DNA of 15,046 nucleotides from assembly GCA_947177115.1 (NCBI GenBank), contig CAMWTG010000032.1:1-15046 (forward strand). The letters run 5' to 3'. Positions 1-8,597 of this stretch are shown piece by piece. The number at the start of each line of letters is the position of its first letter. Position 1 is the first letter of the stretch. Made by a program: the position numbers and the translations under genes. Under the pieces are notes generated by a model. That model saw only the letters and a list, made by a program, of their open reading frames with translations, did not search any database and had not been told where the DNA came from. This DNA comes from an uncultured Clostridia bacterium (GTDB taxonomy: Bacteria; Bacillota; Clostridia; Oscillospirales; Oscillospiraceae).

Positions 1-2
1 GC

Positions 3-308
3 GTTGCCAACTGCGGCGTGGAGCTGTATTTTGAAGAGGGACGGCTGACCTCCGTATCCGGGGCCCATGTCAGTCTGGAGAACGCCGCCTCCGAGCCGGG
101 AGAGAAGATGAGCTGCATCACGGCTCTGGTAAAATTCCTGGACTACCGCAACGCCTCCGGCGCGGTGTGCAGTGCGGTGCTGGACGCCCGGTGCGTCTAT
201 CAGCTCCAGGGAGCCTCCTCTCCACGCCTCCTTCCCGTCTGGGAGATCCGGACGGACACCTATACGTATTATGTGGATTGCGAGACAGGGGAAGTCAGCG
301 GGAAATAG
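3..308 (+). CDS. C-terminal part of an unrecognised protein (5' end outside window)
   Basis: The frame is open from the window edge to a TAG at 306-308, so only about the last 101 residues are visible and the start is missing. I do not recognise the family with confidence. The tail has a pattern of alternating hydrophobic and aromatic residues ending in PVWEIRTDTYTYYVDCETGEV, which resembles the last strands of PepSY/YpeB-like or YycH/YycI-like secreted domains, where a 'YYVDxxTGEV' ending is common. That link is inference from the look of the sequence only. No membrane segment lies in the visible part. The next gene starts 57 bases downstream with its own ribosome site and no terminator between, so the two may be co-transcribed. 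Confidence 0.6.
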   Translation, partial: VANCGVELYFEEGRLTSVSGAHVSLENAASEPGEKMSCITALVKFLDYRNASGAVCSAVLDARCVYQLQGASSPRLLPVWEIRTDTYTYYVDCETGEVSGK

Positions 309-365
309 GCGTGTTGCCTCAGCGTCTTTCCACAGCTGCTTCTCTATCATATAAGGAGTTCTCTG

Positions 366-1127
366 ATGAATAATTGGTTCACCATCGACAAAATAGATGG
401 CAATACGTATATCCTCAGCGAATACCGCCACTGGGAGGAGACCCACTGCTACCTCTTGAACGGAGCAGAAAGAAGCCTGCTCATTGACACGGGGCTTGGG
501 ATCTGCAATATCTATAACGAGGCTGCCGGACTGACGGACAAGCCCATAACTGCTGTGGCCACACATATCCATTGGGACCACATTGGAGGCCATCAGTATT
601 TTCCCGATTTCTATGCCCACGGGGAGGAGCTCAACTGGCTGAACGGGGAGTTCCCCCTGCCGGTGGAAACCATCCGGCAGATGGTCCTGGACCGCTGCGA
701 TCCGCCGGAGGACTTTGATATCAACGCTTACACCATGTTTCAGGGAAAGCCTGCCCGGGTGCTCAGGGATGGGGATCAGATTGGCCTCGGCGGACGGGCG
801 GTGGAGGTGCTGCACACGCCGGGACACTCCCCGGGGCATATGTGCTTCTGGGAAAAGGAAACCGGGTATCTCTTTACTGGGGATCTGGTATATAAAGATA
901 CCTTGTTTGCTTACTACCCCTCTACGGACCCGGAGGCTTATCTGGCTTCCCTGGAGAAGATCGCCGCGCTGCCCGCCAGAAGAGTGTTCCCCGGGCATCA
1001 CTCGCTGGACATCCGGCCTGAGATCGTTATCCGCATGAGGGATGCTTTCCGCGGGCTGAAGGCGGAGGGAAAACTGCGCCATGGCAGCGGTACCTTTGAC
1101 TACGGGGACTGGGCCGTCTGGCTGTGA
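366..1127 (+). CDS. MBL-fold metallo-hydrolase
   Basis: This 253-residue protein has the complete zinc-binding signature of the metallo-beta-lactamase superfamily: H67-x-H69-x-D71-H72 (in THIHWDHIGG), H154 in HTPGHSPGH, D173 in TGDLVY and a final His at 211/212 in FPGHHS. All ligands for two metals are present, so an active hydrolase is expected. The family includes glyoxalase-II-like thioesterases, lactonases and RNases, and the exact substrate cannot be read from the sequence. It has no signal peptide, so it is probably cytoplasmic. The start is the ATG at 366, preceded by AAGGAG about seven bases upstream. A strong intrinsic terminator follows 12 bases after the stop, closing this transcription unit. 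Confidence 0.93.
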   Translation: MNNWFTIDKIDGNTYILSEYRHWEETHCYLLNGAERSLLIDTGLGICNIYNEAAGLTDKPITAVATHIHWDHIGGHQYFPDFYAHGEELNWLNGEFPLPVETIRQMVLDRCDPPEDFDINAYTMFQGKPARVLRDGDQIGLGGRAVEVLHTPGHSPGHMCFWEKETGYLFTGDLVYKDTLFAYYPSTDPEAYLASLEKIAALPARRVFPGHHSLDIRPEIVIRMRDAFRGLKAEGKLRHGSGTFDYGDWAVWL

Positions 1128-1139
1128 GGAGGAAGGATA

Positions 1140-1174
1140 CAGGCCGCAAAACCGTTGGTTTTGCGGCCTGTTTT
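1140..1174 (+). terminator. Rho-independent terminator after the MBL hydrolase gene
   Basis: A perfect 14-bp stem (1140-1153 with 1157-1170) encloses a 3-base loop and is followed by TTTT at 1171-1174. It begins 12 bases after the MBL gene stop. The convergent ABC permease gene ends at 1179, so the same stem could also end that transcript, although no T tract follows on the - strand. Confidence 0.9.
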
Positions 1175-1178
1175 GGCG

Positions 1179-1820
1179 TCAGAGGTCCACTTTTTCAAAT
1201 TGTTTCGAGGCGGCTTTATAGGTCAGGAGCCAGGTCCCTGCGTAGATGATGATCCCTGCCAGGAGGATCGGGAGCTGCCGGATCAGCTGGTCCGGCGATG
1301 TGCTGTCCAGCCACTCCATGCCGGGGAAGTGGACGGCGGCCTCCATGGCGAAGATGCCGGCCATTGCCGGGAGCAATGCGGTCAGAAAGGCGGCGCCCGC
1401 CTTATAGGCCGTCTTGAAGAACCGGGTGAAAAAAACCAGGTTGAACACGCCGAAGATCATCAGGCCGAAGCCGTAGTAGGTGGCGTTGGCTTCGATGCCC
1501 GCCGGGTTGCCCTCCGGCATGTACAGCGTGCGCAGAAAGGCAAAGGGCAGGGAGAGCAGCAGCTGGGTCAGCTGGGCGAAGGATGCCAGCAGCAGTTTGG
1601 ATTTTACCGCGTCCCGCTTCCGTACGGGGAGCAGGGCGGTGAAATAGATATCCCGTGTTTCACGGGCGTACATGATGGACTGGAAAATGCCCAGCATGGC
1701 GAAGAAAAATACCATGCCGTAGGGGTACGCCGGAACAAGCACCAGCGCGCCAAGAAAAATGAAGACAAACAGGGAGGGATGGACCGCCAGACGCAGCTCC
1801 TTGCACAGCAGATCAAACAT
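1179..1820 (-). CDS. ABC-2 type transporter permease
   Basis: This 213-residue membrane protein has about six hydrophobic segments, at roughly residues 17-35, 37-52, 76-95, 112-134, 141-163 and 179-201. The N-terminal half contains a cytoplasmic loop with YARETRDIYFTALLPVRKRD. That arrangement is typical of the ABC2_membrane_5 type permeases of Firmicutes, which pair with BcrA/YtrB-like ATPases. The gene overlaps the upstream ATPase gene by eight bases, so the two are translationally coupled and the products should form one exporter. Such exporters often handle antimicrobial peptides, antibiotics or cell-envelope stress, but the substrate here is unknown. The starting ATG is at 1818-1820, preceded by a GGAGGGAG ribosome site inside the ATPase coding end. 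Confidence 0.85.
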   Translation of the reverse strand: MFDLLCKELRLAVHPSLFVFIFLGALVLVPAYPYGMVFFFAMLGIFQSIMYARETRDIYFTALLPVRKRDAVKSKLLLASFAQLTQLLLSLPFAFLRTLYMPEGNPAGIEANATYYGFGLMIFGVFNLVFFTRFFKTAYKAGAAFLTALLPAMAGIFAMEAAVHFPGMEWLDSTSPDQLIRQLPILLAGIIIYAGTWLLTYKAASKQFEKVDL

Positions 1821-2559
1821 GAAACTCCCTCCTCTCTGTGCGGACCATGATGTCCTCCAGGGTCAGCGGCGCGGTATCCTCCGGGGTGCGCAGATGTTGG
1901 AAGGAACGCAGGAACGTGCCCTTCTCTGCGCTGGCCAGGACCCTGCCGTCCTTGATGTAGGTGATATCGTCGGCGCATTTCTCCAGGTCGGAGGTGATAT
2001 GGGTGGAGTAGAGGATGCTCCGGGTCCCGTCCGCCGTCAGGGCACGGAAGATGGACAGCAGCTCGTCCCGGCTCACCGGGTCCAGGCCGCTGGTGGGCTC
2101 ATCAAAGATGAACAGCTCTGCGTGGTGGGACAGGGCCAGGGCGATCAGGTATTTCACCCGCATCCCGGCGGACAGCTCCCGCACCCGCTTGCCGGGGTCT
2201 ATGGCAAATTCGTCCAGGTAGCGGCGGCAGGCGGCTTCGTCCCAATGCCGGTAAAAGCGCCGGGTCACGTCCGTGATGGCCGTCAGCTTCTTGTCCCGGT
2301 AGAAGTCGATGCCGCCCAGGACTGCGCCCAGCTTCTGCTTGCATTCCAGCTCCTGCTCCGGGTTGGGCAGGCCGAGGATCTCGATGGTCCCACTGTCGGG
2401 GGAGACGAGGTTCAGGATGGATTTCAGCGCAGTGGTCTTGCCTGCCCCGTTCTTGCCGATGAGGCCCATGATCCGGCCCCGCTCCAGGGTGAAGGAGACT
2501 TCGTCCAGCGTGAATTGCGGGTACTTCTTGGTGAGTTTTTCTATGCGCAAAGCGTTCAT
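1813..2559 (-). CDS. ABC transporter ATP-binding protein
   Basis: The 248-residue protein contains every ABC ATPase motif: Walker A GKNGAGKTT (residues 35-43), a short signature LSAGM (129-133), Walker B LFIFDE (149-154) with catalytic E154, a D-loop at SGLD, and the H-loop His187 in YSTHI. It should energise the permease encoded immediately downstream at the inner membrane face. The LSAGM variant and the YRHWDEAACRRYLDEF stretch are typical of the BcrA/YtrB group of drug, peptide and envelope-stress exporters. The start ATG overlaps the stop of the regulator gene (ATGA, 2556-2559), and the 3' end overlaps the permease start, so the three genes form one tightly coupled operon. It is intact with no odd residues. 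Confidence 0.95.
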   Translation of the reverse strand: MNALRIEKLTKKYPQFTLDEVSFTLERGRIMGLIGKNGAGKTTALKSILNLVSPDSGTIEILGLPNPEQELECKQKLGAVLGGIDFYRDKKLTAITDVTRRFYRHWDEAACRRYLDEFAIDPGKRVRELSAGMRVKYLIALALSHHAELFIFDEPTSGLDPVSRDELLSIFRALTADGTRSILYSTHITSDLEKCADDITYIKDGRVLASAEKGTFLRSFQHLRTPEDTAPLTLEDIMVRTERREFHV

Positions 2560-3023
2560 TGGCCGCTGTCCTTTCTGTCCTCATCGCGCTGGACCTGGCT
2601 GGCCAGCTCCATCAGGCCGGTGAGGAGCTGGGACGGGACCAGGGCGATGCCCGCCGTGCCGGGATTGGTGTCTCCCAGCACCACCAGCGTGTCCCCGTGG
2701 CTGAGGCCGAACAGCTCCCTGGCCCGCTTGGGGATGACGATCTGCCCCCGCTCCCCCATCTGCACCACGCCGAACACATGCTTGCCCCGGGGCGGCGGCG
2801 GGGCGCTGCCGGGCTTCTGCTCGTAGTGCAGGAGATCGTCCAGGGATACGCCGTACAGCTCCGCCAGTTTGTCGCTGTGGAGGATGTCGGGGGTGGTCTC
2901 GCCGGATTCCCATTTTGCCAGGGCCTGCCGGGTGACGCCGATGGCCTCCGCCGCCTTCTCTTGACTCAGGCCCAGGGCCCGCCGCAGGGCGGACAGGTTT
3001 CTTGCAAGATTGCTTTGTTCCAT
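2556..3023 (-). CDS. Fusion regulator: XRE helix-turn-helix plus AbrB/SpoVT domain
   Basis: I chose the ATG at 3023 (155 residues). AAAGGAA lies eight bases upstream, and the TATAAT at 3056-3061 would start the mRNA near 3049, leaving the earlier in-frame ATG at 3050 with no leader. The N-terminus (about 7-63) is a Cro/C1-type HTH with LSQEKAAEAIGVTRQALAKWE. A proline-rich hinge (about 70-80) leads to an AbrB/SpoVT-like swapped-hairpin DNA-binding domain (about 86-119: GERGQIVIPKRARELFGL). The protein therefore carries two different DNA-binding folds. Being the first gene of the operon, it probably controls itself and the ABC exporter. This fusion architecture is seen in Clostridia next to transporters. 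The effector is unknown. Confidence 0.88.
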   Translation of the reverse strand: MEQSNLARNLSALRRALGLSQEKAAEAIGVTRQALAKWESGETTPDILHSDKLAELYGVSLDDLLHYEQKPGSAPPPPRGKHVFGVVQMGERGQIVIPKRARELFGLSHGDTLVVLGDTNPGTAGIALVPSQLLTGLMELASQVQRDEDRKDSGQ

Positions 3024-3055
3024 ACCGTTCGTTCCTTTCAGATTTTTCATACTTG

Positions 3056-3083
3056 ATTATAGCAGGGTTTCAAGCTGTTTCAA
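3056..3083 (-). promoter_or_regulatory. Promoter of the regulator-ABC exporter operon
   Basis: On the - strand, TTGAAA (3078-3083), a 16-base spacer and a perfect TATAAT (3056-3061) form a sigma-A type promoter. The motif TTGAAAC occurs twice exactly 10 bases apart, once as the -35 and once inside the spacer. This is a plausible operator for the HTH/AbrB regulator it transcribes. Confidence 0.8.
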
Positions 3084-3141
3084 CCAACGAAAGGCGGCAT
3101 TTTGTGTTCGTTTTGGTTGCGTCCCGGGACAGCGCGGCAGG

Positions 3142-3170
3142 TTTACACCGGGATGTGTTTATGTTATAAT
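3142..3170 (+). promoter_or_regulatory. Promoter of the transglutaminase lipoprotein gene
   Basis: TTTACA (3142-3147), exactly 17 bases, then TATAAT (3165-3170). Predicted transcription starts near 3177, giving a leader of about 50 bases before the GTG at 3229. It is divergent from the promoter at 3056-3083. Confidence 0.8.
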
Positions 3171-3228
3171 GCGTTATGCGGCAAAAACGGCCGTTTTTCT
3201 GCAAATGGTGAAAGAGGAGTTGATTTCT

Positions 3229-4965
3229 GTGAAAAGACTGATTTCCCTGCTGTTATCCCTGTCGCTTCTGCTGGCGCTCCTGCCCGCTTGCAGTCAGTCC
3301 GGCAGCGAGCCGGACCCTTCTGTTCCCGTTGAGGAAGGAGATGCGCTGCTCACTGTCCGGGAGCTGGCCGAAACCGTTTTGCCCGCCTCCGGCAGGGAGG
3401 AGGCGCTGGATATCGAGCGCCTGAATACGGATGAGGACGCGGACCGGCTGGCGGCGTACATAGAAGCCATCTGCGGCCTGGTCCGGGAAGAGTGGGAGGA
3501 TGCAGCCGTCATTCGCGGCATGGGGGCCTCCGCCTTTGAGCTTGTTGTCCTGCGGCTGGGGGATGAGGACGCCGCTGCCGGACTGGAACCGGTGCTGACG
3601 AACTACCTCACCGTCCGGGCGGGAGCCTTTACCGGCTACGCCCCCGCCGAGGCGGAGATGGCCTCCAACGGCAGGGTCCGGCGGGAGGGGAGGACATTGG
3701 GCCTGTTCATCTGTCCGGACCCGGAGGGGGCCGGGGCGGCGTTTGCCGCCGCCTGCAATGGGGAGGCGCTGCCTGCGCCGGTGGAGCCGGAACCGGAACC
3801 AGAGCCGGAGCCAGACGGCTTCACACCGCTGTTCGGGCTGGAAGACCTGCTCCACCGCCTGCTGCTGGAGGCCGCCTGCCCGGAGTGGAGAAGTGTGGAA
3901 AAGAGCTGGTCAACGCCCTCGGGTACTAACAGTGCTACGGCGAACTGGATCCCCGATGATGGGGGAGATTGGACGTTAGGCGGCGTGGTGGAATGGTCGG
4001 TCGATGAGGATGGCAACATAGCTGCTTTTACGTGGGATATAGAGTATGAAGTAAGCGTATATCTGATGGAGAGCGAGGAGGAGGCGGCAGACTGGGCCGG
4101 CACCCTGAGCCAGCGGCTGAAGGACGAGGAAAATAAGTACCGCCAGAGGGACGACCAGGTCAAGGCGGAGTTGTTGGCGAATGGCCAGGCTGTTTCGGCG
4201 GGCCGCTATGTGGCCTCCATCGTCAGCGACCACACGGAGGATGCCGTTCTCCTGTTTCCGCGTATAGTCAACGATCCGGAGACAAATGGATTTTTCCGGC
4301 GCTATATAGACGGCCTCCAGTCTGCAGTGGTGACTGACCCCGACCCGGACTACCCGGGCCGCGTCCGCTTCACCCCGCCCAATGAAGAGGATATGTCCCT
4401 CTATGACACCTCCGCCATTCTCGCCGCATGGGAAGCCGCCGATCCATCCGGCCTGACCGGCGATGACCGGGCTGTTTATGACGCTGCCGAAGCTGTCCTG
4501 TCGGAGATCATCCGGGACGGCATGAGCAATCTGGAGAAGGAGACCGCCGCCTACAGCTGGCTGGTGAACAATGTGGACTACGACTGGACCCACCAGGATG
4601 TGCTGGCGGAGACGGACCGGCGGTCCTACGGTCCCTACGGCGGATTGGTGGACCGCAGGGCGGTATGTCTGGGGTATGCCGCCAGCTTCCAGCTGCTGAT
4701 GAATATGTGCGGCGTGGAGTGCATCACTATTGTGGGCGCGGCCTTCAACAGCACCGGGGACCACGCCTGGAACATGGTGAAGCTGAATGGAGAGTGGTAC
4801 TGCGTGGATGTGACCTGGGATGCCAATGGACGGGAACAGCTGGGCGATGCCTATGAGTGGCGGTACTTCAACGTCACCAGCGATGAGATGGGCAAAAACC
4901 ATCAGTGGGACTATGCCAACACTCCTGAGGCCACGGCGGAGGACCGGGGCGGCGCGGCGGCATGA
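3229..4965 (+). CDS. Lipoprotein with DUF4358-like and transglutaminase-like domains
   Basis: The start is the GTG at 3229. AGAGGAG lies about nine bases upstream, and the protein (578 residues) then opens with a classic lipoprotein signal: MKRLIS, a Leu-rich core and the lipobox LPAC with Cys21 as the lipidated residue. Residues about 40-180 resemble DUF4358 lipoproteins (ELVVLRL, FTGYAP, LGLFICPD). An acidic Pro-Glu linker follows (about 184-197), then a middle region I do not recognise (about 200-400). The C-terminal third is a transglutaminase-like fold with the catalytic triad Cys480 (RRAVCLGYA), His512 (GDHAWN) and Asp527 (CVDVTWD). It is probably a surface-anchored protease-like or cross-linking enzyme, but the substrate is unknown. 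It has its own promoter and ends at a strong hairpin. Upstream in-frame ATGs (3010, 3205) are rejected because they lie before or too close to the promoter or lack a ribosome site. Confidence 0.87.
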   Translation: MKRLISLLLSLSLLLALLPACSQSGSEPDPSVPVEEGDALLTVRELAETVLPASGREEALDIERLNTDEDADRLAAYIEAICGLVREEWEDAAVIRGMGASAFELVVLRLGDEDAAAGLEPVLTNYLTVRAGAFTGYAPAEAEMASNGRVRREGRTLGLFICPDPEGAGAAFAAACNGEALPAPVEPEPEPEPEPDGFTPLFGLEDLLHRLLLEAACPEWRSVEKSWSTPSGTNSATANWIPDDGGDWTLGGVVEWSVDEDGNIAAFTWDIEYEVSVYLMESEEEAADWAGTLSQRLKDEENKYRQRDDQVKAELLANGQAVSAGRYVASIVSDHTEDAVLLFPRIVNDPETNGFFRRYIDGLQSAVVTDPDPDYPGRVRFTPPNEEDMSLYDTSAILAAWEAADPSGLTGDDRAVYDAAEAVLSEIIRDGMSNLEKETAAYSWLVNNVDYDWTHQDVLAETDRRSYGPYGGLVDRRAVCLGYAASFQLLMNMCGVECITIVGAAFNSTGDHAWNMVKLNGEWYCVDVTWDANGREQLGDAYEWRYFNVTSDEMGKNHQWDYANTPEATAEDRGGAAA

Positions 4966-4977
4966 CAGGATAAAAGG

Positions 4978-5024
4978 AAGAGGCTGCATGACGAAAGCAA
5001 CGTCATGCAGCCTCTTTTGTTTTT
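4978..5024 (+). terminator. Hairpin terminator between convergent genes
   Basis: A 16-bp perfect stem (4978-4993 with 5001-5016) has a 7-base loop and is followed on the + strand by TTTTGTTTTT. On the - strand the stem is followed by CTTCCTTTTA, so it can also serve the convergent phosphoribosyltransferase gene ending at 5040. It is best read as bidirectional, stronger on +. Confidence 0.92.
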
Positions 5025-5039
5025 GCAATACCAGGAGGA

Positions 5040-5600
5040 TTACTCTTTCACGGTGCCGTCCGGATTGAACACAGGCAGGGGAGCCAGATAGATAAGATCC
5101 GTCCGGGCCAGGGAGTCGCCCTCCGCCAGGACGGCGGCCCGGCCTGTAACAGTTCCGCCGGCGGTCTTCACCAGCTCCTCCAGGGCGTGGAGGCTCTCGC
5201 CGGTGGAGATCACATCGTCCACAATGAGGATGCGCTTGCCCTTGATGAGGGCGCAGTCATCCGCCCCCAGGAACAGGTCCTGCTGGCGCAGGGTGGTGAT
5301 GGAGCGGACGGAGACGTGGATGGGGTCGGGCATGTAGACCTTGGAGCCCTTGCGGGCAATAAAATACTTCTCCGCCCCGGACTGGCGGGCCATCTCATGG
5401 ATCAGGGGGATAGATTTTGCCTCGGCGGTAAGCATATAGTCATAGCTGCCGGCAGGGATCACATCCAGCAGGGCCTTGGCGCAGGCTACGGTGAGTTCGG
5501 CATCACCGAACATGATGAACGCGCCGATGTACAGCTCATCGCTGACCTTGCAGAGGGGAAGCTGCCGCTCCAGGCCGGCAACCTTCATGGTATACGTCAT
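5040..5600 (-). CDS. Phosphoribosyltransferase family protein
   Basis: The chosen start is the ATG at 5600 (186 residues), because AAAGGAGG sits nine bases upstream and a good promoter lies just beyond. A longer open frame upstream would run through that promoter and is rejected. The type I PRTase PRPP loop ILIVDDVISTGES is at residues 124-136, with the two Asp residues that bind ribose hydroxyls. The MLTAEAKSIPLIHEMAR stretch (56-72) is typical of adenine/xanthine PRTases (COG0503 type). It should transfer a phosphoribosyl group from PRPP to a purine or related base in salvage. The exact base is not readable, and a regulatory role like PurR is possible but it lacks an added HTH domain. It is a single-gene unit. 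Confidence 0.88.
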   Translation of the reverse strand: MTYTMKVAGLERQLPLCKVSDELYIGAFIMFGDAELTVACAKALLDVIPAGSYDYMLTAEAKSIPLIHEMARQSGAEKYFIARKGSKVYMPDPIHVSVRSITTLRQQDLFLGADDCALIKGKRILIVDDVISTGESLHALEELVKTAGGTVTGRAAVLAEGDSLARTDLIYLAPLPVFNPDGTVKE

Positions 5601-5634
5601 ACGGGGGAGCCTCCTTTGAGTTTTTTCATCCTCT

Positions 5635-5662
5635 ATTATAGCTTTCCTGCCGGAAAAGTCAA
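5635..5662 (-). promoter_or_regulatory. Promoter of the phosphoribosyltransferase gene
   Basis: On the - strand, TTGACT (5657-5662), 16 bases, TATAAT (5635-5640). The predicted start near 5628 leaves a leader of about 28 bases holding the AAAGGAGG ribosome site. Confidence 0.82.
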
Positions 5663-5723
5663 GCGCCGCCATTGGGAGCGGAAAGGCGGAATCAAGGGGT
5701 AGATGCCACAAAAGAACGCAGCA

Positions 5724-5753
5724 CATAGACAAGTGTTTTGTCTATGCAGACAA
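5724..5753 (+). promoter_or_regulatory. Triple AGACAA/TTGTCT half-site upstream of gdhA
   Basis: AGACAA (5727-5732), TTGTCT (5738-5743) and AGACAA (5748-5753) alternate in orientation, with centres 11 and 10 bases apart. The first two are part of a 9-bp inverted repeat, CATAGACAA/TTGTCTATG, around a 5-base centre. The block sits about 60-90 bases upstream of the predicted gdhA transcription start, where an activator (for example a LysR-type protein) would bind. No such regulator gene lies in the window. Confidence 0.5.
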
Positions 5754-5779
5754 AAATTTTGCCAACCGTCAAAAAATCG

Positions 5780-5808
5780 TTGCGCAACCGAAAAAACTGT
5801 GCTACGAT
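5780..5808 (+). promoter_or_regulatory. Likely gdhA operon promoter
   Basis: TTGCGC (5780-5785), 17 bases, TACGAT (5803-5808). Both boxes are off consensus, which fits a promoter needing an activator. The predicted start is near 5815. The leader contains a 9-bp hairpin (5825-5833 with 5842-5851, one bulged G) of unknown role. Confidence 0.55.
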
Positions 5809-5873
5809 TTAATCTGTTAAAGCACCGGAGGAGGGAGCCATCTCCTGCCGGGTCTAGTTTGGAGGTAATGAAA

Positions 5874-7220
<1,347 letters not shown>

Positions 7221-7236
7221 TAAGGAGGGCGAGCAA

Positions 7237-8580
7237 ATGAATGACTATATCGCCCGCGTATCGGAGAACCTGTCGAAGCAATACGTCCATGAGCCGGAGT
7301 ATCTCCAGTGCGTGAACACCTGGCTGGACATGATCGCCCCGGCGGCGGAGGACCCCCGGTATGAGAAGCTGGACCTCATTACCCGCATGGTGGAGCCGGA
7401 GCGGATGTTCACTTTTCTGATTCCCTGGGTGGACGATAACGGCGTCACCCATACCAACCACGGCTACCGTGTCCAGTTCAGCTCCGCCATCGGCCCCTAC
7501 AAAGGCGGCCTGCGGTTTCACCCCAGTGTGACGCCTTCGGTGGTGAAATTTCTGGGCTTTGAGCAGACCTATAAAAACGCCCTCACGGGCCTGCCTATCG
7601 GCGGGGCGGCCGGCGGCGCGGACTTTGACCCCAGAGGGAAGTCCAACCGGGAGATCATGCGCTTCTGCCAGGCGTTCATGTACGCCCTGTACCGCTATAT
7701 CGGCGCGGACACCGATGTACCCGCCGGGGACATTGGCGTGGGAAGCCGTGAAGTAGGGTGGCTTTACGGGGCTTACAAAAAGGTGACAGGCCGGGCGGAG
7801 AGCTCCGCCCTCACCGGCAAAGGCCTTACCTATGGCGGCAGCCGCATCCGGCAGGAGGCGGCGGGCTTCGGCACGGTGTACTTTCTGGCGAGGATGCTGG
7901 AGCACCAGGGGGAGACCCTGGAAGGCAAGCGTCTGATCGTTTCCGGTTTTGGCAACATGAGCTGGGGCGTGTGCCGCAAGGCTGCCGAGCTGGGCGGCAA
8001 GGTGGTGACCCTCTCCGGCCCCGATGGGTATATCTACGACCACGATGGCGTGAACACGCAGGAGAAGTACGACTTCATGGTAAAAATGCGCTACAGCGGC
8101 GAGGACCGGGTGGAGGCGTACGCCGACCGGTTCGGCGCAGAGTTCCATCCCGGCAGGAAACCCTGGGAGGTCCCCGGCGATGTGGCCGTCCCCTGCGCCA
8201 CCCAGAACGAGCTGGCGGTGGACGATGCGGTGATGCTCATTGCCAATAACGTCCGCTACTACGTGGAGGGGGCCAACATGCCCGCCACCACGGACGCCTT
8301 GCGGCTGCTGCGGCTCAGTCCCAAAATCCTCACGGCGGGGGCGAAGGCCTCCGGCTCCGGCGGCGTGGCGGTATCCGCGCTGGAGATGGCGCAGAACGCC
8401 ATCCGGTACAGTTGGTCCCGGAGAGAAGTGGATGAGAAGCTGCGGGGCATCATGAGCAGTATCTACGATGCGTCCGCCGCCGCTGCAGAGGAGTATGGCC
8501 TGGGGTACGACCTGATCGCGGGCAATGATATCGCGGCCTTTAGGAAGATCTCCGAGGCAATGATCGCCCAGGGGCTGTAA
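7237..8580 (+). CDS. Glutamate dehydrogenase paralog lacking the catalytic lysine
   Basis: The ATG at 7237 follows AAGGAGG by eight bases and lies 16 bases after the gdhA stop, so the two are one operon. At 447 residues it is a full-length GDH. It numbers exactly like the Clostridium symbiosum NAD-enzyme as I recall it, and resembles it (GFGNMSWG, LSGPDGYIYD). K89, Q110, K113, D165, N240 and S380 are kept. The catalytic Lys125 is Ala (GGAAGGADFDP, codon GCC at 7609-7611), Ser128 is Ala, Thr209 of ATGYG is Ala, and Asn373 of NAGG is Gly. Lys to GCC needs at least two base changes, so a read error is unlikely. The frame is clean, so it is not a decaying pseudogene. I infer a non-catalytic partner or sensor subunit. 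A very slow or altered enzyme is the alternative. Confidence 0.9.
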   Translation: MNDYIARVSENLSKQYVHEPEYLQCVNTWLDMIAPAAEDPRYEKLDLITRMVEPERMFTFLIPWVDDNGVTHTNHGYRVQFSSAIGPYKGGLRFHPSVTPSVVKFLGFEQTYKNALTGLPIGGAAGGADFDPRGKSNREIMRFCQAFMYALYRYIGADTDVPAGDIGVGSREVGWLYGAYKKVTGRAESSALTGKGLTYGGSRIRQEAAGFGTVYFLARMLEHQGETLEGKRLIVSGFGNMSWGVCRKAAELGGKVVTLSGPDGYIYDHDGVNTQEKYDFMVKMRYSGEDRVEAYADRFGAEFHPGRKPWEVPGDVAVPCATQNELAVDDAVMLIANNVRYYVEGANMPATTDALRLLRLSPKILTAGAKASGSGGVAVSALEMAQNAIRYSWSRREVDEKLRGIMSSIYDASAAAAEEYGLGYDLIAGNDIAAFRKISEAMIAQGL

Positions 8581-8597
8581 GCGAAAAGCCCTTCACA

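Noticed and set aside
3976..5028. 350-codon open frame antisense to the transglutaminase lipoprotein
   Set aside because: It runs through the bidirectional terminator hairpin and shows no recognisable domain or start site.
5703..5873. Upstream extension of gdhA by 57 codons
   Set aside because: It contains the half-site block and the promoter, and the encoded residues are unlike any GDH; the ribosome site points to 5874.
7237..8580. Second GDH as a decaying pseudogene
   Set aside because: No frameshift or stop, normal length, good ribosome site, and other conserved residues are kept; only catalytic and nicotinamide-site residues are changed.
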